Part shown: positions 35,301 to 45,814 of the stretch, piece by piece
Position numbering within the stretch: the stretch's first letter is position 1
How the letters are laid out: every line of letters starts with the position of its first letter
Assembly: GCA_015345905.1 (NCBI GenBank)
Contig: JADDTR010000002.1
Location: 1,240,001-1,304,000, forward strand
Length of the DNA stretch: 64,000 nucleotides
Source: Aotearoamyces nothofagi
Lineage: Eukaryota; Ascomycota; Leotiomycetes; Leotiales; Tympanidaceae
Reading direction: 5' to 3'
The notes under the pieces: model-generated
What the model was told of the DNA's origin: nothing
Database searches by the model: none
What the model saw: only the letters and a program-made list of their open reading frames with translations
Program-made: the position numbers and the translations under genes

Positions 35301-36518
35301 GATTATGATGATGACACAAAGGTATGTACAGAAGTGCGAAGAAGATAAACCAAGCATAACCTACTCCAAATGATGGCGAAACACCATGGGCGGTATAAGA
35401 CTCAACCCACCGGCGGACATTGGACATGTCTGATACAGAGTTTGAAGCTAGAGCTTCGTGGATGCTGCTGGCGGAAGCTTCTCAGATCTCTAAATCCTCA
35501 CATCCCCAGATCTAGGCGGATCTGTGCATATATGACTCTAGAGCTCGCCGCCTCGGGGTTGGCGCAACGCCGTTTGATCGAAAGGCGTTGTGAGCGTTGT
35601 GAGCGTGCTGGGTGTGCTTCCTACTTTGGAGCAGCACGAGGCAGAAGAACAGCTGTTGACGGGACTCAAAGGATCATCGACAGAACTTGGAAGTTGGAGA
35701 AGACTCGAGCTAGTAAACGTTATACCACTGTACTAGCCCTGTTGTGTGATGAATGTTCCCAATTTATGCTTCGGTGCTCCCACTAAGTCTATTTTGAAAC
35801 TAGCGGGCTGGAAATGCGATTTGGAATCACCATTTTCCATTTACCTTACGCAGTCCTGGTTGTCATCATTGGATCTTCATGATTTTCATCTGAAAGTCGG
35901 ATGCTCTCAACTTGCCTGTCCTGCTCTTAGTAGCTAACATGCCCAGGGGCCATGAATCTTCTGCTGGTTGCTCTACCTACCAGGACTTAGTATTGACCCC
36001 AGCCAGGCGCAGCCAGTCGGTTCATACATTGTTTTGCCAGTCCAAATACCCAGCCAATTTGTTCAATGGGCCTCGTTCACATGCAGATAATACATACATA
36101 CATATAATTATTTGTAGATACCACACTCCTGGAGCAATAATATTAAGATCTTATTTGAACCCTCTGACTTACCTGACTAGTTGATACAAAGACCCCTCTT
36201 CGGGCTTGAAGATCTGGTATGGATGTGTCCTCAACTTTTAGTATCAGGATGGATAACCAGACTAGAAGTTCACATGCACTGCAGAAGGAATGTCATGTAT
36301 GTTCAAGACAATTGAAATAACCTTTGAGTACGCCGTGGGCTGTGGGGCGTTCGTTTTGGGGGAATTAGAGTACAGCTAATAAAGGAATACCTCTACTACT
36401 GCCTCTCCAAAAGTCGCGTATTAGGCCAGGCCCTATCTCTCCCCATCCTCCCAATCCATTTTGTAAACGGAAGCCCCCTTCTCACTACCCTAACTCGTCC
36501 AACCGGAATATCCAGCCT
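35301..36518. other. Intergenic, no gene supported
   Basis: 1.2 kb upstream of the hydrolase and downstream of the 65-residue protein. A 138-codon plus-strand frame from 35370 is Cys/Arg-rich without a family or signal peptide and is probably chance. Confidence 0.5.
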
Positions 36519-36716
36519 TTACTTTTCTGTCCTTGCAGCTCTAGCAGCCCTGCGGCGGGCAAGCACTCTAGATATGTAGAGGCCTAGGAGACCAGCAGCG
36601 ACTACGAAGACAATACAGAACACGAGTATGACGCCAGCCTCGTGGCCAGCCCAGTTCGAACGCTTGGAGATTCGGGAAGTGACATCGCGTACATCAAGAG
36701 CAGATACAGCAGGCAT
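36519..36716 (-). CDS. 65-residue single-pass membrane protein
   Basis: The frame from ATG 36716 encodes MPAVSALDVRDVTSRISKRS, then one hydrophobic helix (AGVILVFCIVFVVAAGLLGLYIS) split here only for naming: it starts near residue 27 and ends near 50. A strongly basic tail follows (RVLARRRAARAARTEK). The positive tail predicts a cytosolic C-terminus. A TTTACAG acceptor eight bases before the ATG suggests a 5' UTR intron. I do not recognise the family; the architecture resembles short fungal membrane proteins of unknown role. It is isolated, with about 1.2 kb on one side and 2.9 kb on the other without genes. Confidence 0.6.
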   Translation of the reverse strand: MPAVSALDVRDVTSRISKRSNWAGHEAGVILVFCIVFVVAAGLLGLYISRVLARRRAARAARTEK

Positions 36717-39665
36717 ATTGGATTCTGTAAAGCAGGCGTCAGTAATGATCAACACGCGCAGGTGAAAACCTTGCATGATTGCATGATAGTATTATATGAA
36801 AACTCTGGCGTTGATCGGTAGTGAAACGAAGTAAGATGTATGTAGAAGACGACTCATGATCTTATTATGTGTATAACGACTCAATATCGATGGCAGAATT
36901 AATCCTTTGATGCTCTGCAGTGAGGATATTAGATCGTTTCCGATGTTTTCACTTGCTCCATATATGGCGGTATGCCATACCTACGATTTCGGTCGCGAGG
37001 GTGGTATGTCGTGGGTTATCCTCGAGGTGAGAAAGTATGTGCTTTTCTTACCTTAAGAGATTTTATAGATTTGATAAAATCCTTGATCGATGTCAATTGA
37101 CGGTGAGGTAGACTCGAGGTGGGCCTACTCAGGCGTCGTCGTTAGCTTTCGCGCTTGGACTTATCGCATACTGTGGGGAGTGTACGGGGTAGAACCTGGA
37201 GAAAAGGCAATGTTAAAGAGAGATTGCAGGAGGTGCAAACAAGGCAGCTTGAGATGTGTGAGGAATGAAAAGAGGATTGGTGTTCGATGAGAAGCAATTG
37301 GACATTGAGCAGTGGGTTACTTGTCAGGCGATACGGAGAGGTAACCACAGCTCAAACCCTGCCGGACGCATCGGATACTATTGAGCCATCCAGAGGAGCT
37401 GCAAGGTATCCCCTAACAGATAAGACAGCAGCAGCTCCTCTCGGCAGGCGGATGTATGTGATATCCAGCAGGAGAGGGAAGCAAATTGGTACTTACCGAG
37501 TTGATGTTGATCTATCGCTCAATTACTCGAGAGGATGTAAAGTTGCGGGCGAAGTGAAGTTGTGGAGGTGAGGGAGGAAGTGGGAACATAGCTATAGGTA
37601 GGTAGCAGGAGTCGGCATACCTGGACGGTACGGGAAGCAATAACTCGCAAGGAAATCAAGCACCAACTGGCGTGACGTAGCGAATGGCAGCGCACTGCCT
37701 GTAGTCATCACTCGCCAGGCCTACCCAAGCTGCTGAGGCATGGCCAGCACGCTGCATCTTCAAAATCGATAGCGATATGTACGGTAGCAGGCGAAGCCAT
37801 TTCCATTGCGACTCATCCTCCCGTGGCTATTTCACAAAGTATTCAGAAAGTGTGTAAACGACGTTTAATAATTATTCATCGGTGTCTACAGCTTCATGGC
37901 TCCCACTACAGCCCTTAATGGTGTTGGTGCCGCAAGGTTGGATGGAGCATCGTAGTGGTCGATCGGTGTTTGGCCCCGGTAGCTCGATAGCAGCCACCTT
38001 TGCAAGGCAACCGTGCCTTCTGCAAACATCCTTTGTTCCGACGACGTGCCTTCTATTCTATGCTTACAGGGCATTTACCCTCTCCAAACGCGATGTGTTT
38101 CTCGGGCATTCCCAGCGGCTGTGGAGGTTGTGTATTCGTTATCGTCCATACCTTATCCCTTCTCCGCATGCAGTGGGGACAGGTGGATCAGAAGACTGCC
38201 GCAAGCCTTCTCGTTAGCCTGACAGGTGAGACGACACAAATCCAACACAATTTAGCCAATGACGGGGCCTGGCATTTCTCGTCATCATGAGAGTCGCAGC
38301 ATGGCAAGCACGTGACTTGGAACCCCCAAATTAACCCCCCAGAATGCCTCCTACGGTCCTGTATCTTCCTCGGCGCCTAAATTTATAGTCTACCCAGCTG
38401 TTTCGAAAGGAAGACAAGCTTAACCATGAGTTTTGGACAAGACGATCACGTGAACTTCCGCCATCGTGACCTTGTCGTTGAGGCACGTAAGTGTCTCCAC
38501 CATATCGGAGGGGGAATTCAGGGAGCAACTTGGCGCCACACACCACGGCAGCGATTCATTCCTCGACTTGCACGTGTAAGCGGGCTCCTGGCCCATTCTC
38601 CCTCGGCACACTGTGATTACCTGCACTGCACTGCACTGTATATCACAGTAATCAAGACGGGACGAAAAGGTTATAGGCGACGGACGACGGGCGATGGGCG
38701 ATGCAAGGGCACTGATGATAGTTCAGATGAGTATCTGCCTCCTGGCTATCTAATCACAATACGGATACGGTAGCCTCGATCAAATCAAACTCCCGGCCGT
38801 TCACGATGCTGTAATGACGCCTTGACAGCGCCAGGATCTAGCCGGATCAGAGCCTAGCCTCCGGCACTAGGGGCCAATCATCGCAGACATAGCCGGCCAC
38901 GGACGACGCGCCTTCCAAACGGCCGAACTCGTCGAGTCAAGTGCGCCCGTCCTGCCTCCAGTCTCCATTGCACGCCCCGATCGCAACCCCCGACTCAGGC
39001 ATCCAGCACGATCGACGCAGGAGCCTATTCGCATGGAGTTAACAGAAGCCCCTGATATCCCCGAAGCCCCGGTACCCCGTCTCCAAGCGTGGCAGAAGGC
39101 CCTTTCAAGTTACCGCCTACGCCCTATCTTACCAACCATTCCATCATATCGCCCTGGCCCACTACGAGCAATCATACACACATATATATCTCTGTGCTCC
39201 TGGCAATGAGCCTCCCTCAGCGGCCATGCTACCCGTCGTCTCCCCCGTCGTCAATACCTCAAGATGATCCGCAAGCGCCGCTTCGCCTTCACGTCGACCT
39301 AACTCCGAACGCGGGCGTATCCGTATATATCTATCCTCATTAGCATTTTTATCTTTCCCACCCCGCAGAGCTGCTGCCGGAGGCTGCCTCCTAGAAAACT
39401 TTTTACAGTCAGTTTGCACGTCTGGCTTGGCTTTCTGTGTTATCTGGCGACTTGCTAAGTAGCTTTATAGGTTCATACGAGAAAAACTATTTGCATCTTA
39501 CTGCAGCTGCCACCTATAATATACGGAGTCGCCGAATAGCTTTAGAGCCCCCCGCTAGGCGACCCCTGACGCGGAGCGTACACAAAACACATCATTCAAT
39601 TGCTCAGGCGCCCATCCTGCGACTGTTAAAAGAGATATCTGATCTGCTTCAGACAACTTGCCATC
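36717..39665. other. Long divergent intergenic region
   Basis: 2.9 kb between the 65-residue protein (-) and the sugar-phosphate isomerase (+). A TTTATAG box at about 38381 precedes an ATG at 38426 and a strong GTAAGT donor 61 bp on, but no continuing exon could be found. CACTGCACTGCACTGTA repeats lie at about 38624-38642. Otherwise nothing recognised. Confidence 0.45.
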
Positions 39666-40904
39666 ATGGCGGTACTGGATCACCACCCTGTTCAAAACAG
39701 TGAGGTTTATCTCCTCAATACATCACAAGAATGCCAATCGCATCCAGCACCCCCTTCGCCTCCTACGCCTTGCGATGCTCGAGAGATGTCGCCCATTCTA
39801 GACGATGTTATGCCTATTACTCCACTAGTTCGAACTGACGTCTGTCCAAGATTCGACAACCGGCTTGCAGTTGCGGTTCACGTTCTTGGGACGGAAGCCA
39901 CAGCACTTTCGTGCCTAGCTCGACACTACCAGATTGATCCAGTGGCACGGAGGGGATTCGATCAAGCTGTCGAAGCCATTACGCGCTGTATGGACAAAAG
40001 AGGGAAAATTGTCATTTGTGGCGTTGGCAAGAGCGGCCACATTGCCAAGAAATTAGTTGCGACAATGAATAGCCTTCGAATTTCAGCAACATTTCTTCAT
40101 CCTACTGAAGCTTTGCATGGCGACCTGGGAAAGGTCGGCGACTATGATGTTTTACTTTTGATTACTTTTTCCGGGAAAACACCAGAGCTATTGTCCCTCA
40201 TTCCTCATTTTAACCCTCGACTTCCCTTACTTCTCATCACATCACATATACACCCTTCTACATGCACAATCGCCAGTCAACGTCCAGATGCCATCCTTCT
40301 CCCTGCACCCATTCATGAGTCGGAATCTCGATCATTTGGGGTATCAGCACCCACTACATCCACAACCATCGCACTCGCTCTTGGCGATGCACTCGCAGTC
40401 GCCATATCCCAAGAACTTCACTCAAGCGTTGCAGAAGTGTTTTCCCGAAATCATCCTGGCGGTGCAATCGGCCAAGCTGCCAAAGAACCTTGCACCCTAT
40501 CCGATATCGCAGTTCCACTCTCTGATATACCATTCGTCGCCGATGGCTGGGGCTCCTCCCCACAAGCTATTCATGTTATCATGGCCGGATACCAGTCGTC
40601 ATCTGGATGGGTCAGATATAGCGATGATAGTGTGGTGCCACCACGGAGAATTAGACGTCTCCAGCCAGACAGTATGAATCATGTAGCAACGAAGATTCAT
40701 GGCCTAGTTGTTTCAAGCCGCGATTGGCTCTCACTCCCAGGTGATATGGGCGTGGCAGAGGCTAGCGCATGGATCAAATCCACAAGGGAATCTTTAATGG
40801 ATGGCCAGAAGATTTCTGACGATTCTATTATTGGCACTATGGCTAATGGAGCCATAGCTGGCGTCGTCGAAGTTGGGACGATGCTATCTGGAGACGGATC
40901 ATGA
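39666..40904 (+). CDS. SIS-domain sugar-phosphate isomerase (KdsD/KpsF-like)
   Basis: Single exon, 412 residues. Residues 60-285 form a SIS domain strikingly like bacterial arabinose-5-phosphate isomerase: ICGVGKSGHIAKKLVATMNS, the LHPTEALHGDLGKV segment with the conserved His, ITFSGKTPELLSLIP, APTTSTTIALALGDALAVAI and HPGGAIGQ. Bacterial enzymes interconvert ribulose-5-P and arabinose-5-P for KDO synthesis, a pathway fungi lack, so the true substrate here is unknown. The C-terminal 120 residues occupy the place of the bacterial CBS pair but are too diverged to call. No targeting signal is seen; the first 55 residues are Pro/Ser-rich. The ATG at 39666 follows a GCCATC leader and no upstream alternative is better. 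Confidence 0.9.
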   Translation: MAVLDHHPVQNSEVYLLNTSQECQSHPAPPSPPTPCDAREMSPILDDVMPITPLVRTDVCPRFDNRLAVAVHVLGTEATALSCLARHYQIDPVARRGFDQAVEAITRCMDKRGKIVICGVGKSGHIAKKLVATMNSLRISATFLHPTEALHGDLGKVGDYDVLLLITFSGKTPELLSLIPHFNPRLPLLLITSHIHPSTCTIASQRPDAILLPAPIHESESRSFGVSAPTTSTTIALALGDALAVAISQELHSSVAEVFSRNHPGGAIGQAAKEPCTLSDIAVPLSDIPFVADGWGSSPQAIHVIMAGYQSSSGWVRYSDDSVVPPRRIRRLQPDSMNHVATKIHGLVVSSRDWLSLPGDMGVAEASAWIKSTRESLMDGQKISDDSIIGTMANGAIAGVVEVGTMLSGDGS

Positions 40905-41688
40905 TGAGCGAGGGATATCGAGGCTTAGTCACGACAACCCATTCATATTACGGCGTTTAGGGTGTGTTTTTGATGATCCGCGGATACGCGTTGAATCTCA
41001 CTTCACAATTGGAATTCGGGATAGGCATGCGTGATGCGAGTCATGATATTCATAGGCGGCGGAAGTTTGGCAAAAACATTGTATAAATCGAATTTTTGAT
41101 ATGGCTATACCATCCTCTGTCCTGAATAATCCCGTAAACCCATAATATTTGAATCGTCCTCGGTTGATTGGTGAGATACACTCGCCGCTATACGGCAATT
41201 GGTTGATTCCCCCAATTGATAACCTGGCCAATGCCATGAACACCCCCCTAGATTTACAGGATTATTCAGGGGAGGGGATAGTATAGTATTTATTTAGATA
41301 TTGAAAGGCTCAATCTCTAGACAGATCCGGGCTCGTTTGACGTCATCGTTAAGGGATTAGGCAACCTTAAAAGAAGATCAGGAAGCTTGATGATATGACG
41401 AGTCATGAAGATGTACTGCAGCTTAATCATGATTCATGATCTGATAAAAAAAAATACAGATGTCAATCCTCTAATCAAGTGAGCATCTGAGACCAACAAA
41501 ACCTAAAGTAAGGCATCTTTCTAATGCAGCAGTGGATATCGGCATCAAAACCCTCATGCACCAACAGTTTCTGCATCGAAACGCTTCATATACAGTACTC
41601 CGCACCGTCTCATACTGCTTCGTCTAACAGATCGCTCCATCCTCGGTTCTATTCTTTCACGAAGATATATATATAGGCTGACATCACA
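40905..41688. other. Convergent spacer, isomerase/cytochrome b5
   Basis: 0.8 kb AT-rich spacer between convergent 3' ends. No gene seen. Confidence 0.5.
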
Positions 41689-42041
41689 TCATAGCTTCGC
41701 CTTCTCGCCCACCGTACCGATCTTTAGCTTCGGGGCATACTTCTTGAGCACAGCCTCATTATGGTATTTCCAGAACTGCTTCGAGGCGTCCTTGCCTGCA
41801 ACACGCTTTAAGATCTTCGCACCACCGGGGTGTTCATCGACAAAGCCTGCGAGAAGAGAAAATAGGGTTAGTAGTGTAGCTGGTTTGGAGATGAAGAGGT
41901 ATGAGTGTAGCGAAGCAGAGTTGGGGGACGCGCAGGATACGCACTGGTGACATCGTAGACGTTCTGATCAACGATTATGTAGAGCCCTTTCTCGGCATCC
42001 TTGTGTTCGGCGACGTCTGCGACGGAAAAGGATTTCGACAT
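41689..42041 (-). CDS. Small soluble cytochrome b5-like protein
   Basis: Exons 42041-41945 and 41846-41689 with a 98-bp intron give 84 residues. The whole protein is one cytochrome b5 heme domain: SVADVAEHKDAEKGLYIIVD, NVYDVTSFVDEHPGG with the first heme-ligand His, and FWKYHNEAVLKKY with the second His. It lacks the C-terminal membrane anchor of microsomal b5 and any desaturase or reductase fusion, so it is probably a soluble electron carrier; a partner cannot be named. The second in-frame Met (42041) is chosen because MSKSF aligns with b5 starts; the earlier Met would add eight residues. Divergent from the ceramidase gene. Confidence 0.92.
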
Positions 42042-43548
42042 TGTGCTCTCTCTGGGATGGCGCAATCGACTCGGCTTGCCTTGGGTCCTGTAACCGGCCC
42101 ACTGATAGCGCTCACGCAGGGCGGAAGTCCTTGGGCAGGAGCGACGGCGAGATGGTATGCGCGATTAACAGGCGATAAGGAGACAGGACGGACGGAGAAT
42201 AGAACGATGAGCGCGTCCGCGAAGGCTTACCGTAACGTCTGTATTGTGCTACGCCGGACCGCGCTGGACTTCTTCCCCAGGTTTGGTGGGTGACACTACC
42301 GGTCTGTCCCCTCCCAACCGAGGTAGGCTCGCTCAGCGGGATATGCGACGCCGTGATTGGCTGCCGAACAGAGCGGACAAACAGAATATCTGTTGGGGCA
42401 GTAGTACCTTTATCGCCGCAGCGATACAGTATAAGAATGTCACTAAAGCTTATACCAAAATGCCAATAACCTATCAATAGAACAAGGCCTCACCAACATG
42501 CGTAGCACAGAAGCCAACCACCTGATCTCGCACCCCATCGTCTGGCTGTCTGGCCACAATCGAGGCGAGCACGAGGCGAGCGCGAGACTCCCCACTCTTG
42601 CCAACCGCTCCCGGAGCGTACCGTGCTGCCTGTACAGTACATGCCTCGCCCGCCATTCGCGATATTCCACAATCCACAATCCTCGGAAACCTCCCGGGGA
42701 GCCCGGCCGCTATTCTGACTGCGCTGCCGCGATTGACACCCCGTAGCTGGCTTTGGCAGCAGCCTCTTCGCGGCTTGCCGGCGAGCACAGCGTGACGGCG
42801 GCGACGCCGTGAGCTGTGCGGCCGGATGTGTCGGAGTACAGTACACAGAAGTCGGCGCACGTCTCTTCAGTGGTGACGGTGGCTGTCGGTGGGCAGATAC
42901 GGCCCCTAAGGTAAGGAGGCATGCAGGAACGTACTGTACCTGTAAAGGTACCACCTAGCTCCGGCCAGCAGGCACTGCACAGTACAGTAAGTACTGTTTA
43001 CAGCACAGCACAGTACTGTACTGTAGGTATGTACTTTATGCTCCTTCGGCATATCCGCTTTGCGCTGTGAGGTGCCCTACGTCAATAAGGTGGGGCCTGT
43101 TTAGCGTGGCTGGCCTTTATTTTTGGGCGCGCTGGCTTTGTCTGGCACCGAGCTTGGACGTTTGCGATCGTAGTAGCTCTGGGAGGCCGATTCGAGCTGC
43201 TACCTGCGGGCACCGTGGCAAAAACTAAAAGGCCCCTTCTTAGACCTCTGGATTTTGTATCTTGTCTGATGTACATGTTTGTTCATTGTTGCGTTGTATT
43301 CTACATCCGTTTGAGGTAGTTGTCTACCTTTCTATAAGCCCTCGCTTTCCTCTGGTATGCAATCCTATTCCGGCCGATGCTGGAGCCCGGATTGCTGACT
43401 GTTTCAGAACGACAGGTCGGTACTCGGAATCGAGTCCAGTGGTAGGTAGCTTTGCCAGCGCGAGCACGATACAATACGACACAGGACGCTCTCTAGTAGG
43501 CAGAGGCGGATATCCCGAATACCAGCACACGTCGACGAGACCGCGAAG
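42042..43548. promoter_or_regulatory. Divergent intergenic region rich in TACTGTAC motifs
   Basis: 1.5 kb between cytochrome b5 (-) and ceramidase (+). Between 42630 and 43030 there are several copies of the palindrome-like GTACAGTAC/TACTGTAC, densest at 42930-43030. A minus-strand Cys-containing frame (about 42710-42910, ICPPTATVTTEETCADFCV) was considered but no plausible first exon was found. Confidence 0.5.
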
Positions 43549-44750
43549 ATGGCTATTCTTGGCTGGCCGTATAGGCAGGAGCCTCTACCTGGATTTTGGG
43601 GAAAGGTGAATTCCGAGGCAAAGTAGGATATACCTTCTGAGAAAGTATCGGTACTTGGCTAACCTGTCGCACAGCTTTTGCGAGGAGGTAAGCAACTCTT
43701 AGATACGAGGCACGAGGCCTCTCTCTCTCTCTCTCCGACGGATGCGGGTATTAATATTCATGTTCTGATACAGGACTATATTGTCACTCCATACATTGCA
43801 GAATTGATCAACACGCTCACAAACATCACTTATGGTATGTCTAGCTCCGGTTGGTTCTTGTGGCTCTTGCATGTCGCATCGGGCCACCAAGTTTGAATGG
43901 GAGGCTGACTATGAGCAGTCTTGTATGCCTTGTATGGCTTCTGGGGAAATAGGCGTCGAATGGATGCAGTTCTGAGGAATCTCCCGTATTTGGGTATTAT
44001 GGGTGTTGGTTTTGGAAGCACCATCTTTCATGCTAGTTTAAAGTCCTATACTCAGTGGTGTGATGACCTGTCGATGTTGGTGGCCGTTTCCCTTGTCCTC
44101 CATCGTGTGTATACCTTCGACGCCACCACAACCGCTACTGTCGTCTCTGGAGTCGCCCTTACGACCTTTCTTATAGCGTTTGGAGTGTGGCATTGTATGA
44201 CCAATGAGATCGCCGGGCATTGCATCCTTTTCGGAATTTTGGTCTGCATTGTTGCAAACAAGACGCGCTCTATCATCCATGATCGAGTCCCAGACTTAGA
44301 AGTGAGGAAGGACGTGACAAAGGTTACTATTATCGGAGCAGGTATGTCACCACCATTCCTCCATATACCATCCTACTTTATCTTCATTCTAACAGAATTA
44401 GTGATATTTCTATCTGGTTGGGGTATCTGGAATATCGATAATGCAGCATGCGGATTTCTTACACACGCCAAGCGCAAGATAGGAATGCCATTGTCGTTCC
44501 TTCTGGAGTTGCATGGCTGGTGGCATATATTAACTGGTATTGGTGCATACATCTGTACGTTTAGCCTTCGTGATCCCAAACCTCCAAATTATCAGGTCTA
44601 ATGCCCGTTATAGTCATCGGACTTGTCGAATACCTCACTTCCGACGAAGCTGGTTATCCTCTAGATGGACGCTTCGCATGGCCAGTAAGCCTCATTCTAG
44701 GGTCTAGAGAGAAGGCCGAGAACGACGAAACGGAAGCGTTATTGCAGTAA
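43549..44750 (+). CDS. Alkaline ceramidase (Ydc1/Ypc1 family)
   Basis: Six exons: 43549-43622, 43675-43687, 43774-43834, 43919-44341, 44396-44554 and 44596-44750, giving 294 residues. Splicing restores the family N-terminus: FWGKVNSEANFCEEDYIVTP, matching the usual FWGPVTSTLNWCEEDY pattern. Further hallmarks are NTLTNITYVLYALYG, GSTIFHASLKSYTQWCDDLS (conserved His and Asp pair) and the C-terminal ELHGWWHILTGIGAYIC with two conserved histidines; the five conserved polar residues form the zinc site in this hydrolase family. About seven hydrophobic segments are present, fitting an ER or Golgi membrane enzyme that cleaves (phyto/dihydro)ceramide to sphingoid base and fatty acid. Exon 2 is only 13 bp and intron 5 only 41 bp, so automatic models are likely to be wrong here. 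Confidence 0.93.
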
Positions 44751-45814
44751 ATACTGCAACCGTTATAAAATGGCGAGGGAGACAAGCATGCCTCGTGATG
44801 GCTAAGAAGGCAAAGACGTAGCTAGAGTTAGACTAGGAGTCCGTGATGGAGCTGATGGGTGTCCTTTAAATTGAAAGACTGGCTGGCGTACTTGATTCAC
44901 CTTAAAGATAGATAGGCAATTGGTCGATGGGAAGATACCAATGGCCAATGAGACTTGCTTAGATTATGAAAACTAGAACTTTAGACTTTTGGTGCCTTTT
45001 ATGATTAGTTTTATTGCAACTGCATTTTAAACTTCGGTATATGTTGCAGTCATCGCCCATATCCTACTTGGATGTTATCGAAGTCTTTGTTACGACTTGG
45101 CCCTAGCATGGCCTTGCATTACACAGGCTGTATTAAGGTATGGGCCGTCGTTCTATCCTACATACCTTAGGTAAGCAACCGTAGTCTTTGAGATGTTGTT
45201 CTCTTGGTCAGTATAAGTATGTCGAGGTTCACCTACGAGAGGATTCTACGACCTCCGTTCTCTCCTCGGTGATTTTGCCAATAGCTTCTAAGCCTAGGTC
45301 AATAGTTCTTGCAGCACAGCAAAGCGAAGCAATGCGCGAACAATTGCTGTCCCTGTTGGTGGCTAACCACCATTCTATGTCGCCGAAGGACCATAAACCT
45401 CCTGCTTCCTGCGTAGAACTGCAGTATCGCGAAGTCGAAGTTTAGGCTGTCTTTGTTAGGCCAAGCAATTTGTTTTCTGAATGCAGCTGTTGTTTGGTTG
45501 TGTAATAAAGAGGCCTTTAGCAGAGAAACAAAGATTTTCAAGATACGATGCTCTTGAAGTTCTCATTATTGGCTAACAAAGAAACATTCTAGTTATACTG
45601 GAGCTGTTTTCTCGAGTTATTGCTTCTATATTCTGATTCAAGGCTTAAGTAACATTTTCTATACGCGATGAAAAGTCAATCCAACTATCGTGTATTTCTC
45701 TAAACGTGTAATGATCGCCGTCTTACTCTCCAGCTCTTCTTTCCAGTCTTAGCACTTTCCGGGACTTCCTTTTATCTGCTGACTCAAACGGCTTCACCTA
45801 ACACTGCAGAACCA
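44751..45814. other. Intergenic, AT-rich
   Basis: 1.06 kb without a supportable gene between the ceramidase and the HEXXH gene (both plus strand). It must contain the latter's promoter. Confidence 0.5.

Noticed and set aside
35370-35786. 138-codon plus-strand frame
   Set aside because: Starts inside the hydrolase promoter, Arg/Cys-rich, no family or signal peptide.
38426-38773. Possible small gene with a TATA box and a GTAAGT donor
   Set aside because: No acceptor gives a continuing frame with recognisable sequence; the unspliced frame is low quality.
42490-42954. Minus-strand Cys-containing frame upstream of cytochrome b5
   Set aside because: The only joinable first exon would need a 34-bp intron and lacks a signal peptide.
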